A stretch of DNA of 20,795 nucleotides from Candidatus Hydrogenedentota bacterium (GTDB taxonomy: Bacteria > Hydrogenedentota > Hydrogenedentia > Hydrogenedentales > CAITNO01), in the NCBI GenBank assembly GCA_022710255.1, contig JAKLHG010000009.1, positions 1-20,795 of the forward strand, given 5' to 3'. This document shows positions 12,337 through 20,739 of the stretch, in pieces. The notes under the pieces are model-generated. The model had not been told where the DNA came from. It made no database searches and saw only the letters and a list, made by a program, of their open reading frames with translations. Position 1 is the stretch's first letter, and each line of letters starts with the position of its first letter. The translations under genes and the position numbers were made by a program.

Positions 12337-12550
12337 TTGCTCCGTTTTTTTTGTCTGTTACGAGTGCCATACGCAATTCCGACGAGGCCGGGAAGTCTGT
12401 AAATATGTTGTCCGCGCTTTAGCGTGCAGGCTGCGCATAAGCCTTAAAGAGAACGTTAAAACGTGAACAACATACAAATCTTCTTTTGATGAGGTACTCA
12501 ACGTCCTGTCGTACCGAGGTATTCTGCCACTTTAGAAAATGGAGGTTTCC

Positions 12551-13870
12551 ATGGACGATAAACACCGCCGATTCACTCGCCGGAAGTTTCTGACACACAG
12601 CGCCCACAGCCTTGGCATTGGGGCGGGAGCGCTGGGATTGTTCTCAAGCAGGACCGCATCCGCAGCCCTTTCCGCGGCACGGCGTGTAGCGCCCTCCGAA
12701 CGGGTCCGCCTGGCGGTCATCGGCACGGGAGGCATGGGCAGGCGCCATGTGGAGGCCTTGAGCGAGAATCCCCAGTGCGAACTGGTTGCCCTGTGTGACG
12801 TCGCCGTGGGCAGGTTTATGCCGGTGCGCGAGTGGCTGGATAACAATAAAGGTATCCGTCCGGATACCTATCAGGATTTCCGCCGGGTGCTGGACCGGGA
12901 GGACGTGGACGCCATCCTGGTGGCGACGCCGGACCACTGGCATCCTTTGATTACCATCCTGGGCTGCCAGGCCGGCAAGGATGTCTACGTGGAGAAGCCT
13001 GCGTGCACCACGGTGGCCGAAGGCCGCGCGATGGTCAACGCGGCACGCCGCTACGGGCGCGTGGTCCAGTTGGGCACCCAGCAGCGGAACATGGAAATCT
13101 TCCAACGCGCCATGAACATCCTTCATGAAGGGCGTATCGGGAAAGTGACCACGGCGGCGGCCTGGGTGGGGGTGAACGGATGGCGGGTCGGTGAAACGTA
13201 CGAAGAGGTGCCGCGCGGCCTGGATTGGGACCTGTGGCTGGGCCCGGCGCCGAAAGTCCCCTTTTCCATGGAACGGTTCGGCGGCTGGATGGGCTGGCAC
13301 GATTACGCGCGCGGCGGCCAACTGACGAACTGGGGCACCCATCTGCTGGATGTGGTGCATTGGGGTATCGGGCAGGACCGTCCCATCAGCGTACAGGCGC
13401 TTGGCGGCAGCTACCGGCTGGGCGTCGGCCAGGACAATTACGACTGTATGGAAGCGACCTTTGAATATCCGGGTTGTATTGTCAGTTGGGAACAACGTCT
13501 GAGCGATACGCGCGAGAACAAAGGATACGGCATCTCTTTTTACGGCGAGCAGGGAGCGTTGTATGTGGACCGGGGCACGATCGTCGTGAAACCCGATTCT
13601 CTGGGCATGAAAGAATATATAGGCGAGCCGGAGAAGAGCTGGGCGCACCCGCCGCACCACAATGATTTCTTTGACTGCATTCGCACGCGCCGCCGCCCGC
13701 AGGCGGATATTGAGCAGGGGGTCCGTTCCACTACCGCGCCGCTGCTGGCCGGAATCGCGCTGAAGACCCGGCGCAAACTGTACTGGAACGGCGACGCCGA
13801 ACGTTTTGTGAACGATCCCCAGGCGGACCAGCATTTAAGCCGGGCGTACCGTGCGCCCTGGTATATCTGA
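12551..13870 (+). CDS. Tat-exported Gfo/Idh/MocA family oxidoreductase
   Basis: This is a 439-residue NAD(P)-dependent dehydrogenase-type protein with an N-terminal twin-arginine signal (TRRKFL at 9-14, then a GIGAGALGLF hydrophobic core). The Rossmann domain follows: LAVIGTGGMGRRH (54-66), LVALCDVA, and the family hallmark VATPDHWHP and VEKPACTT (EKP 148-150). The C-terminal half has GGQLTNWGTHLLDVVHWG, a Gfo/Idh/MocA substrate-domain pattern. Members oxidise or reduce sugars and related polyols; Tat export implies action outside the cytoplasm with a pre-bound cofactor. The start at 12551 is preferred over the in-frame ATG at 12539 because GGAGG at 12541-12545 is correctly spaced for it. It is the first gene of a four-gene plus-strand operon. 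Confidence 0.92.
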   Translation: MDDKHRRFTRRKFLTHSAHSLGIGAGALGLFSSRTASAALSAARRVAPSERVRLAVIGTGGMGRRHVEALSENPQCELVALCDVAVGRFMPVREWLDNNKGIRPDTYQDFRRVLDREDVDAILVATPDHWHPLITILGCQAGKDVYVEKPACTTVAEGRAMVNAARRYGRVVQLGTQQRNMEIFQRAMNILHEGRIGKVTTAAAWVGVNGWRVGETYEEVPRGLDWDLWLGPAPKVPFSMERFGGWMGWHDYARGGQLTNWGTHLLDVVHWGIGQDRPISVQALGGSYRLGVGQDNYDCMEATFEYPGCIVSWEQRLSDTRENKGYGISFYGEQGALYVDRGTIVVKPDSLGMKEYIGEPEKSWAHPPHHNDFFDCIRTRRRPQADIEQGVRSTTAPLLAGIALKTRRKLYWNGDAERFVNDPQADQHLSRAYRAPWYI

Positions 13871-13885
13871 TAAGGAACAGGCCCC

Positions 13886-15988
13886 ATGAAAAGCCTATTA
13901 TGGATACTGTTGCTCGTGTTGAACGTGGCCGCCGCCGCATCCCTGTCGGCGCCGACCCTGGACATGCTTGTTGCCGATGTGCTGAGCGGGGATGACGGTC
14001 CGCGCCAAGCGCGGGCGAGGCAACTGTTGCCGATACGCGGGCCGGACGCGGCCTGGAAGATGCTGCCTTTACTGGACGACCCGAGCCCGGCCGTATCGTT
14101 CACGGCGATGCGCATCCTGGAAGATGTGATCCACGAAACCGGATTTCGCGGCGGCATGGAGGAACAGGCGCGGGTCGCGAACGCGGTCTTCGCGCTGGTA
14201 GTGCCCTCGGCGTCGGACCGGCAAAAAGAGGCGGGATTGCGTCTGCTGCCCTATGTGGCTTCCGAGGCGCATCCTTTGGATGTGTTGGCGGCGCTGCTCC
14301 GGGAAGAGGCGTGGCGCGAACCGGCACGGGCCTGCCTGGAACATGTGCATACGCGAAATGCGCTGGGCGCGTTGTGTCAAGGGCTGGGCGCCGCGGACGA
14401 TCCGTTCAAAATGGCCCTGTTGCGTTCCATCGCCACCTTTGAGCCGGGCGGCGAGGCGGCCGGGCTGATGCCCCTGCTGGAAACGGGAAGCCCGGCCGTA
14501 CAGGCTGCGGCGTTGCGGGCACTGGCCCGGACGGGTGATCCCGCATTGACGCCCCACGCGCGGCGCATTTGCGCGGGGGTGTCGCCGGAAAGCGCCTTTG
14601 ACGCCTGGGACGGCTGGCTACGCCTGGCCGATGCCATGGCGGCGCGGGGTGGCTGCTGGGAACCGGCCATGCGCACCTATCGTGAGATTCTGGAAACGGC
14701 GCCGCATACCCTTATCCAGGGTGGCGCCATTGCCGGCCTGGGCCGGTATGGAGACGCGGCCGGCGTGCCTGTGATAGCGCAGGTCCTTGCCCGCGAGGGG
14801 GGGGCTGTCCTGGAGCCGGCGGCGATGGAGGCCTTCCGTTCCCTTGCGGGCAGGGAGGCGCGTCTTGCCCTGGCCGCCCTGTATCCCGAGGCCGGCACGA
14901 CGATGAAGGTTGCGTTGCTGGGCCTGTTTGGCGACCAGTACGCCCCGGAGTATGCCGGTCTTCTGGCGGAAGGGGCGCATCATGAAGATGCCGGGATCCG
15001 TTCCGCCGCGCGCGGGGCGCTCGAGCGTACCGCCTCCCCGGAAGCGGTCGAGGTCTTCCGCGCCATTCTGGAAGAAGCGTATGTTCAGGGACAGGAGTGG
15101 AATCCGGAACTGGAAGACGCCCTGGGACAGCTCCGGTCGCTGGCGCGAAAACTGCGGCAGGCGGGTGACGGCAACGGGGCGGGCCGCGCCTGGCTGGTGG
15201 TTTATCGCAGCGCCCGGGAGGACACGGTGCGCCGGGAGGCGCTGGACGGTATACGGGCCAATCCTGTGCCTGAGGCCTTTGATGTGGTCCTTGACCTGCT
15301 GGCTGCCGGTGATCTTGACAGTCTGCCCGTAGACGCCATGGTCGGTATTGCCCAGAACGCCATTGCCTCCGGCCGGGCAGAAGAAGGCCGGAACCTTATG
15401 GCCGAAATCATGGTGAAACTGACCACGACGGATGCCGTAAACGCGGCGGTCGGCGTAATGCGCGGCCGGGGCCCCAATCCCGGGTTTGCGCGTGCCATTG
15501 GCGCAGTGACGCGATGGCATTTTGTCGGGCCTTTCCCCTGGAATATCAGCGAAGGGTTCAGTCCCGTGTTTATCGGGGAACCGGATATCAGCCTTGACGG
15601 GGCCTATACAGTGGGAGAAAAGGCGCTGCACTGGCAGGCTGCCGAAAGTGCGGATGCCGGCGGGTTGTTTGATTTGTTTGGTGTTATCGGCACGGTCGAG
15701 CAGTCGGTCGCTTTTGCCTATGCCCGGATAGAAACCGCTGAAGGCGGCCCGGCAAAGATACTGGCGGGTTCCGATGACGGCCTCCGTGTCTGGGTGAACG
15801 GCGCTGTCGTGCTCGAAAACGATGTGGACCGCGGCTACGCGCTGGACCAGGACAGCGCCGATGTGACGTTGCAGGCGGGGGTCAACACCCTCCTGGCGCA
15901 GATTACGCAACGTGCCGGCGGCTGGGCCTTTGGCCTTCGGCTGACCCGTCCCGACGGTGCGCCGTTCCCCTTTACCCTTGTTCCGTAA
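13886..15988 (+). CDS. Exported HEAT-repeat protein with C-terminal carbohydrate-binding-like domain
   Basis: This is a 700-residue protein with a Sec signal peptide (KSLLWILLLVLNVAAAA). Residues about 25-520 are tandem helical HEAT/armadillo-type repeats, seen as recurring units such as LLPIRGPDAAWKMLPLLDDPS and LLETGSPAVQAAALRALARTGDP. The tail from about 541 starts RWHFVGPFPW and ends with GSDDGLRVWVNG (628-639), DQDSADVTLQAGVNTLLAQI and GWAFGLRL. This resembles the beta-sandwich PA14/CBM-like domains attached to exported proteins in Planctomycetes and related groups. It probably acts as a scaffold that binds a ligand or glycan. AAGGAACA lies ahead of the ATG, 15 bases after the oxidoreductase stop. 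Confidence 0.8.
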   Translation: MKSLLWILLLVLNVAAAASLSAPTLDMLVADVLSGDDGPRQARARQLLPIRGPDAAWKMLPLLDDPSPAVSFTAMRILEDVIHETGFRGGMEEQARVANAVFALVVPSASDRQKEAGLRLLPYVASEAHPLDVLAALLREEAWREPARACLEHVHTRNALGALCQGLGAADDPFKMALLRSIATFEPGGEAAGLMPLLETGSPAVQAAALRALARTGDPALTPHARRICAGVSPESAFDAWDGWLRLADAMAARGGCWEPAMRTYREILETAPHTLIQGGAIAGLGRYGDAAGVPVIAQVLAREGGAVLEPAAMEAFRSLAGREARLALAALYPEAGTTMKVALLGLFGDQYAPEYAGLLAEGAHHEDAGIRSAARGALERTASPEAVEVFRAILEEAYVQGQEWNPELEDALGQLRSLARKLRQAGDGNGAGRAWLVVYRSAREDTVRREALDGIRANPVPEAFDVVLDLLAAGDLDSLPVDAMVGIAQNAIASGRAEEGRNLMAEIMVKLTTTDAVNAAVGVMRGRGPNPGFARAIGAVTRWHFVGPFPWNISEGFSPVFIGEPDISLDGAYTVGEKALHWQAAESADAGGLFDLFGVIGTVEQSVAFAYARIETAEGGPAKILAGSDDGLRVWVNGAVVLENDVDRGYALDQDSADVTLQAGVNTLLAQITQRAGGWAFGLRLTRPDGAPFPFTLVP

Positions 15989-16005
15989 CGTGTTTTATTA
16001 CAGGG

Positions 16006-16023
16006 GCCCGGTCTGTGCCGGGT
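16006..16023 (+). other. Intercistronic hairpin between the HEAT and VCBS genes
   Basis: GCCCGG (16006-16011) pairs with CCGGGT (16018-16023), including one G-U pair, around TCTGTG. There is no T-run after it. It lies just before the AAAGGAG ribosome site of the VCBS gene. Confidence 0.35.
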
Positions 16024-16041
16024 CATGACGAAAGGAGTACC

Positions 16042-17187
16042 ATGATGAGCAGGATTATGTTGTGTTCTGTGTTCTTTTGCACGGTGGCCCTGTCGGACCC
16101 GGCGGTGTTGCAGTTTGAAAAATCGCGCATCGGCACGGCCACCTTCGAGGCGGCCTCCATATTCGATGTGAATAATGACGGGGTAAAAGATTTGTTTTCG
16201 GGAGGGTTCTGGTATCCGGGGCCGGACTTCAAGACGGCCCACAAGGTGGCCGAGATTCGCTACGAAGACACCTATTACGACGATTTTTCGAATATTCCAG
16301 TGGATGTGAATGGCGACGGGCTGCTGGACATTGCTACCGGCGGCTGGTGGGGGCTGACCTTCCAATGGCGCGAGAATCCCGGCGGCACGGGCGAATGGGC
16401 CACCCATAATGTGGCCGAGGTCGGCAATATCGAACGGACCTGCGCCTGTGACTTCGATAACGACGGACACGAAGATTTCATCCCCGTCGTGAATCCCGTG
16501 CAGGTGTTCAAACTGGTGCGGGACGAGACGGGCAAGGGTACGGGCAAATTCCAGCAATACACCCTGACGGCCGGCAACGGCGGGCACGGTTTCGGCTGTG
16601 GCGATGTCAACGGCGACGGGCGCAACGACATCCTGCTGGCCGGCGGCTGGCTGGAAGCCCCTGAAGACCCCTACAAACTGGATGCGTGGCAGTGGCATGC
16701 GGAATTCGATCTTGGGTCGGCCAGCCTGCCCATCCTGGTGTATGACGTCAATAAGGACGGCATGAACGACTTGATTTACGGGGCTGCCCATGATTATGGG
16801 CTGTGGTGGCTGGAACAGAGCCGGGGTGAAGAGGGCAAGCGCACCTGGACCCGCCATGACATTGAAAAAGACCGTTCCCAGTTCCATGACCTGCAATTGG
16901 TCGACCTGGATAACGACGGTGCCCTGGAACTGGTTACCGGCAAGCGGTATTACGGCCACAACGGCCATGACCCGGGCGCCAACGAGCCCCTGGGCCTTTA
17001 TTACTACAAAATCGAGAACGGCACGTTTACCCGGTTCACCATTGACTATGGGCCCGCCGATAAGGCCAGCGGCGCGGGCATCTACTTCTGGGTGGATGAT
17101 GTGGATGGAAACGGCTGGAAAGATATTCTTGCTCCTGGAAAAGAAGGGTTGTATCTTTTCCTTAACAAGGGATTTGCCGCTCCGTGA
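16042..17187 (+). CDS. Exported VCBS/FG-GAP repeat protein
   Basis: This is a 381-residue protein with a short signal peptide (MMSRIMLCSVFFCTVALS). The mature part is a seven-bladed propeller-type FG-GAP/VCBS repeat array. Each blade carries a calcium-binding D-x-[ND]-x-[DN]-G loop: DVNNDGVKD (42-50), DVNGDGLLD, DFDNDGHED, DVNGDGRND, DVNKDGMND, DLDNDGALE and DVDGNGWKD. Such proteins are periplasmic or surface-bound and bind ligands or other proteins; no catalytic residues can be named. The ATG at 16042 is chosen because AAAGGAG stands six bases ahead; an upstream in-frame GTG at 16015 lacks a ribosome site. It lies between the HEAT protein and the symporter on the same strand. Confidence 0.87.
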   Translation: MMSRIMLCSVFFCTVALSDPAVLQFEKSRIGTATFEAASIFDVNNDGVKDLFSGGFWYPGPDFKTAHKVAEIRYEDTYYDDFSNIPVDVNGDGLLDIATGGWWGLTFQWRENPGGTGEWATHNVAEVGNIERTCACDFDNDGHEDFIPVVNPVQVFKLVRDETGKGTGKFQQYTLTAGNGGHGFGCGDVNGDGRNDILLAGGWLEAPEDPYKLDAWQWHAEFDLGSASLPILVYDVNKDGMNDLIYGAAHDYGLWWLEQSRGEEGKRTWTRHDIEKDRSQFHDLQLVDLDNDGALELVTGKRYYGHNGHDPGANEPLGLYYYKIENGTFTRFTIDYGPADKASGAGIYFWVDDVDGNGWKDILAPGKEGLYLFLNKGFAAP

Positions 17188-17193
17188 TGCCCG

Positions 17194-17212
17194 GGCGGGT
17201 GTTCGTCCCGTC
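17194..17212 (+). other. Intercistronic hairpin between the VCBS and symporter genes
   Basis: GGCGGG (17194-17199) pairs with CCCGTC (17207-17212), including one G-U pair, around a seven-base loop. It could protect or process the mRNA between the two genes. Confidence 0.35.
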
Positions 17213-17244
17213 GGACTACCCGAACAGGAAGGAGGCACGAATAT

Positions 17245-18951
17245 ATGCTTGGTTTAAGCGGGTGGGACTGGGCCGCGCTTGCCGTATACTTTGGTATTGT
17301 CGTGGGTATCGGCGTCTGGTCGGCGCGGCGCGTTTCCAACACCTCGGATTTTTTTATCGGCGGCCGACGGTTCGGCAAGGTCATGATGGTTTTCTTCGCT
17401 TTCGGCGCCGGCACCAGCGGGAACGATGCCGTGGGCGTATCCTCCAAGACGTATACGGGCGGTATGTCCGGCATCTGGTTCCAATGGCTGTGGCTGTTCT
17501 GTACGCCCTTCTACTGGCTGATAGCGCCCGTGTTCCGGCGTATGCGCGCGCTGACCACGGGCGATTATTTTGAACAACGGTATGACGGCAGTGTCGCCGT
17601 ATTATACACTGTGGTCGGCATCGGGCTGCTGATTGTCAATATCGGCGTACTGCAACTGGGCGCCGCTTCCATGATAGAGGCGCTTACCGGCGGCGCGGTG
17701 AACCGCTATGCCGCGGTTCTGGTGATGACGGTGTTGTTCGTGTTTTACGGCATAGCGGGGGGCCTGGCCGCCGCCATTATCACCGATTTCCTCCAGGGAA
17801 TGCTTACGCTGGTGTTGTCCTTTCTGCTGATACCATTTGCGTTGGATGCCGTGGGAGGATTTGCCGGCCTGCATGCGGGCATCCGGGACGCCCACATGTT
17901 CAGTCTTGTCGCTCCGGGCGAGATCAATCTCTTTTACATTGTCATGCTCTGCGCCAGCGCCATCATAGGCATCGTCACGCAGCCTCACACCATGGGCACC
18001 TGCGCCGCCGGGCGGACGGAACTGGACGGGCAGATAGGGTTCGCGGGCGGCAATCTGCTCAAGCGCTTCTGCACCGTGGCGTGGATGCTGGTCGGCCTGT
18101 GCGGCGTGGTCATGTTCGCCGGGGAAAGCCCCGCCATGGAGCCCGACCTGGTCTACGGCGCGGTCGCCCAGCGCCTGTTGCCCGCCATCATGCCCGGCCT
18201 GGTGGGCATTTTTCTCGCCGCCCTGGTCGCTTCGCTCCAATCCTCCTGTGACGCCTTTATGGTGTCCTGTTCCGCCTTGTTTACGCAGAACTTATACCGT
18301 CGCTGGCTGGTGTGCGACAAACCCGACGGACATTATGTGCTGGTGGGCAGGCTTACGGCAGTGGCGGTCGCCGCCGCCGCCGTGACCTTTTCCTTCCTGG
18401 TGCGTGATGTGCCCAGCGGCCTGGTGTGGTTTTTCAAGTTGCAGGCGCTTATGGGGGCGGCCTTCTGGCTGGGCCTGTTCTGGCGGCGCGCCACCGTGGC
18501 GGGCGCCTGGGCCGCGACCCTGGTCGGCTTTGCCATTTTGTTCTTCACCTCCCTGCCCCAGTTTCATGCCTGGGCGGTGGAACACCTGCCGGCAACCATG
18601 ATCTGGGAGGAACGGTTCCGCGATTCCTGGCAGATTGCCGCCTACCTGTCCGGCGCGTTCTTGTCCGGCATCCTCGTGAGCCTGGTCACCCCCCGCGTGG
18701 ACAACGCGAAACTGGACCAGTTGTACGCCTGTCTGCGCACTCCCATCCAACCCGGGGAAACCCACCAGGCGCGCCCGTTTACGCTGCCTCCCGGCGTGGA
18801 CACGCCGCCCGCGCGAAAACTCATCCGTCACCCGGATTTTGAGATTGCGGTGCCCTCAGCGAGGTCCCTGTACGGGTTCCTGTTCCTCTGGGCGTGGGTG
18901 GGTTTGCTCATCGTTTTTGTCTATTGGCTGAGTGGTGTCGGGGCGGCATAA
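17245..18951 (+). CDS. Sodium:solute symporter (SSS family)
   Basis: This is a 568-residue inner-membrane symporter of the SSS family (PF00474), coupling sodium entry to uptake of sugars, polyols, organic acids or similar solutes. About 13 hydrophobic segments are seen, starting with WAALAVYFGIVVGIGVW and then the family motif SDFFIGGRRFGKVMMVFFAFGAGTSG. The block YGIAGGLAAAIITDFLQGMLTL (about 167-188) is the SSF signature region, and PGLVGIFLAALVASLQSSCDAF lies in the sodium-site helix. A hydrophilic stretch of about 70 residues before the last helix is longer than in minimal members. AAGGAGG stands nine bases before the ATG. As the last gene of the operon it probably imports the product or substrate of the exported oxidoreductase; the solute cannot be named. 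Confidence 0.93.
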   Translation: MLGLSGWDWAALAVYFGIVVGIGVWSARRVSNTSDFFIGGRRFGKVMMVFFAFGAGTSGNDAVGVSSKTYTGGMSGIWFQWLWLFCTPFYWLIAPVFRRMRALTTGDYFEQRYDGSVAVLYTVVGIGLLIVNIGVLQLGAASMIEALTGGAVNRYAAVLVMTVLFVFYGIAGGLAAAIITDFLQGMLTLVLSFLLIPFALDAVGGFAGLHAGIRDAHMFSLVAPGEINLFYIVMLCASAIIGIVTQPHTMGTCAAGRTELDGQIGFAGGNLLKRFCTVAWMLVGLCGVVMFAGESPAMEPDLVYGAVAQRLLPAIMPGLVGIFLAALVASLQSSCDAFMVSCSALFTQNLYRRWLVCDKPDGHYVLVGRLTAVAVAAAAVTFSFLVRDVPSGLVWFFKLQALMGAAFWLGLFWRRATVAGAWAATLVGFAILFFTSLPQFHAWAVEHLPATMIWEERFRDSWQIAAYLSGAFLSGILVSLVTPRVDNAKLDQLYACLRTPIQPGETHQARPFTLPPGVDTPPARKLIRHPDFEIAVPSARSLYGFLFLWAWVGLLIVFVYWLSGVGAA

Positions 18952-18973
18952 CCGCTGTACGCGGTGGAGCCCC

Positions 18974-19885
18974 TTATTCGGGGCCGGGGGCCTTGCTCTT
19001 ATTCTGTCCTTCGATCAGGGCGGCCAGCATGCTGGGCCGGTCTGTCAGGATGTTGTCGGCGCCCAGGTCTATCGCCTGCTGCATCTCTTCCGGGGTATTG
19101 AGCGTGAAAAACGAGACCAGAATCCCCTTCTCTTTTATTTGATTCAATTCTTCCGGGGTAAGGTCGAATTGCTCTTTCATTTTTGGGGACAAGGCAAGCA
19201 TGCGATGGGTCGGGTGGTGCCCCTCCCAGTCGCCGTCCCGAAGCGCGGCCAGCATATCCGCCGCGCTGATAAAGTCATAGGCTGTCGCCGCCTCGGGTGC
19301 ATGGGCGCGAAACGCTTCGAGAAAGAGGGGGCTGATGGATGCCACGATACACCGGTGCGCCGCACCGGCTTCGAGAATCACCTCCGCCGTGGCACGGCCG
19401 ATATCCGCACCGTCTTTCATTTCAATAAAAAATCGATGGTCCGGCGCCGCTGCCAGGGCTTCTTTCAGGGTGGGTATTCTGATGCCGCTTCCCCGGTAGG
19501 GAAACGTATTGCCGCCGTCCTGCGTAAAGTGGTACGCGGCATCCAGCGCCTGAAGTTCCGCCAGGGTTTTACTTCCCAGGTAACCGGTGCCGTCGGTGGT
19601 GCGGTCCACGGCGAAGTCATGCATGAGTACGACTTGACCATCGGAGGACAGTTGCGCATCCATCTCCAGCAATGCCTCCGGCCAGCGTTTTGACGCCTCG
19701 CGTACGGCGACCAACGTGTTTTCCGGCCATTCATGGCGGCCGCAGCGATGGGCGCCCAAGAGCAGGGGATGGGCGGTCAGAAAGTCCGCTCCGTTCCGGA
19801 CTCCCGCGCTTTCATCCGCGGCGGGTATTGCGGCCAGGAGCAGGACGGCAGCCCACGCCCGAAGATAGTGCATTGTGTGAGTCAT
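18974..19885 (-). CDS. Exported glycerophosphodiester phosphodiesterase
   Basis: This is a 303-residue GDPD-family enzyme (PF03009) that hydrolyses glycerophosphodiesters to sn-glycerol 3-phosphate and an alcohol. An N-terminal signal peptide (LRAWAAVLLLAAIPAADE) sends it out of the cytoplasm. The TIM-barrel motifs are present: LLGAHRCGRHEWPENTL with the first catalytic His and the Glu-Asn pair, LLEMDAQLSSDGQVVLMHDFAVDRTTDGTG with the metal-binding Glu/Asp and second His, FFIEMKDG, and the C-terminal LGADNILTDRPSML. The start at 19885 follows GCGGAG by about ten bases; the frame extends to a TTG at 19954 without support. It converges with the symporter gene, with only 22 bases between their stops, and a short GCCCC/GGGGC hairpin (18969-18984) lies there. 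Confidence 0.92.
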   Translation of the reverse strand: MTHTMHYLRAWAAVLLLAAIPAADESAGVRNGADFLTAHPLLLGAHRCGRHEWPENTLVAVREASKRWPEALLEMDAQLSSDGQVVLMHDFAVDRTTDGTGYLGSKTLAELQALDAAYHFTQDGGNTFPYRGSGIRIPTLKEALAAAPDHRFFIEMKDGADIGRATAEVILEAGAAHRCIVASISPLFLEAFRAHAPEAATAYDFISAADMLAALRDGDWEGHHPTHRMLALSPKMKEQFDLTPEELNQIKEKGILVSFFTLNTPEEMQQAIDLGADNILTDRPSMLAALIEGQNKSKAPGPE

Positions 19886-19909
19886 AATACTTATTCTCCG
19901 CTTACCGAT

Positions 19910-19950
19910 GAAACCCGCAATGCCAGTTTCAAGGGACACTGACGGGTTTC
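19910..19950 (-). promoter_or_regulatory. Nested inverted repeat in the GDPD leader
   Basis: GAAACCCG (19910-19917) and CGGGTTTC (19943-19950) are perfect complements, and CAGT/ACTG pair inside them. A further ACCGG/CCGGT stem (19969-19984) follows the stop of the upstream gene. These could be a leader structure for GDPD or a Rho-type end for the upstream gene. No known riboswitch class is recognised. Confidence 0.35.
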
Positions 19951-19990
19951 TCAAGTAATAGGACTCACACCGGGCGGCGCCGGTTACACC

Positions 19991-20665
19991 TCATTCCTGG
20001 GCGGAAGCGCCGGCCCCATGCCGCACCCAGTAGATATTGCGCAGGTAGACGAACAGGGTGGTGCTGATGCCGATGGCGTAGAGCCATTCCCCGCGCTGGG
20101 CATGGGAACTGATCAGCAGCAGGGAAGCCGCGACACTGAGGTACCAGAACACCGGGGGAATGGTGCTCTGCTGCTTGATTTCGGTCACTATCCATTGAAC
20201 CAGAAAGCGCAGGGCAAAGAGGCCCTGTCCCAACACGCCGACCCCGATCCACATCCAGTTGCGCGCCTGGTCCTGGAAAGCATGGTCCCGGGTGGCCTGG
20301 AATTCCCGGAGCAGGGTGAGCAGCACCAGGAAACTGCCCGCCGTTACCAGGCAGGCGACAGCGCCGTGAAACAGGCGGGAATGGCGGTCTGACAACTTCC
20401 CGTCGGCGCGCCAGATATGCACCAGGTTCCGCGCATAAATAATACTGTTGAAGCAGTGGCTCATGGCCCCCACCGGGGAGTTCAGGTAAAAGACCCCGTA
20501 AAGCAGTAACAGCACCGATCCGGCGCCGCTCATGTACCAGAACGCCACGGGAACGACACTCTTTCCCTTTCGTTCCGATACGATCCATTGGAGATAAAAC
20601 CGGCCGTAGAAGAGTACGGCACCGGCGTACCCCAATAAATTAAGTAGATAAAAGCCGTCCAGCAC
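19991..20665 (-). CDS. Membrane protein with two lipid A biosynthesis N-terminal (LAB_N) domains
   Basis: This is a 224-residue polytopic protein made of two copies of the LAB_N module (PF07578), a two-to-three-helix membrane domain named from lipid A biosynthesis proteins. Copy 1 (about 5-75) has YGRFYLQWIVSERKGKSVVP then FWYMSGAGSVLLLLYG. Copy 2 (about 135-215) has ALRFLVQWIVTEIKQQSTIP then FWYLSVAASLLLI and a final IYWVRHG. A linking helix pair lies between them. Single-domain members accompany glycosyltransferases for lipid-linked sugars; the tandem form is less common. The fold resembles small SemiSWEET-like transporter repeats, an inference from pattern. The start is GTG at 20665, with AAGGA about 12 bases upstream, slightly far. 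It probably shares a transcript with GDPD, 105 bases downstream. Confidence 0.85.
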   Translation of the reverse strand: MLDGFYLLNLLGYAGAVLFYGRFYLQWIVSERKGKSVVPVAFWYMSGAGSVLLLLYGVFYLNSPVGAMSHCFNSIIYARNLVHIWRADGKLSDRHSRLFHGAVACLVTAGSFLVLLTLLREFQATRDHAFQDQARNWMWIGVGVLGQGLFALRFLVQWIVTEIKQQSTIPPVFWYLSVAASLLLISSHAQRGEWLYAIGISTTLFVYLRNIYWVRHGAGASAQE

Positions 20666-20709
20666 GATAGATGTCTTTCCTTAAAAGTGTGTGTTCTTTG
20701 ACTCCGGGA

Positions 20710-20739
20710 ATGATAGCACTATTGCGGGGAAACGGCCAA
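20710..20739 (-). promoter_or_regulatory. Candidate sigma-70 promoter for the LAB_N gene
   Basis: On the minus strand TTGGCC (20734-20739), an 18-base spacer and TATCAT (20710-20715) form a fair promoter about 45 bases upstream of the GTG start. The remaining bases to the window edge contain CGTCATTGCGAG, which resembles the start of a dispersed intergenic repeat cut by the edge. Confidence 0.38.

Noticed and set aside
12105..12422. 105-codon plus-strand frame between ahcY and the Tat oxidoreductase
   Set aside because: It runs through the long inverted repeat, has no ribosome site and no family resemblance, so it is treated as chance.
14618..15910. 430-codon minus-strand frame opposite the HEAT-repeat gene
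   Set aside because: It is an antisense shadow with no recognisable domain or ribosome site.
15835..17238. 467-codon minus-strand frame opposite the VCBS gene
   Set aside because: It is a long open frame caused by GC-rich codon bias opposite the calcium-binding repeats; the sense strand has signal peptide, repeats and ribosome site.
18969..18984. Bidirectional terminator between the symporter and GDPD genes
   Set aside because: The GCCCC/GGGGC stem has only five pairs, lacks T-runs and overlaps the GDPD stop codon; too weak to call alone.
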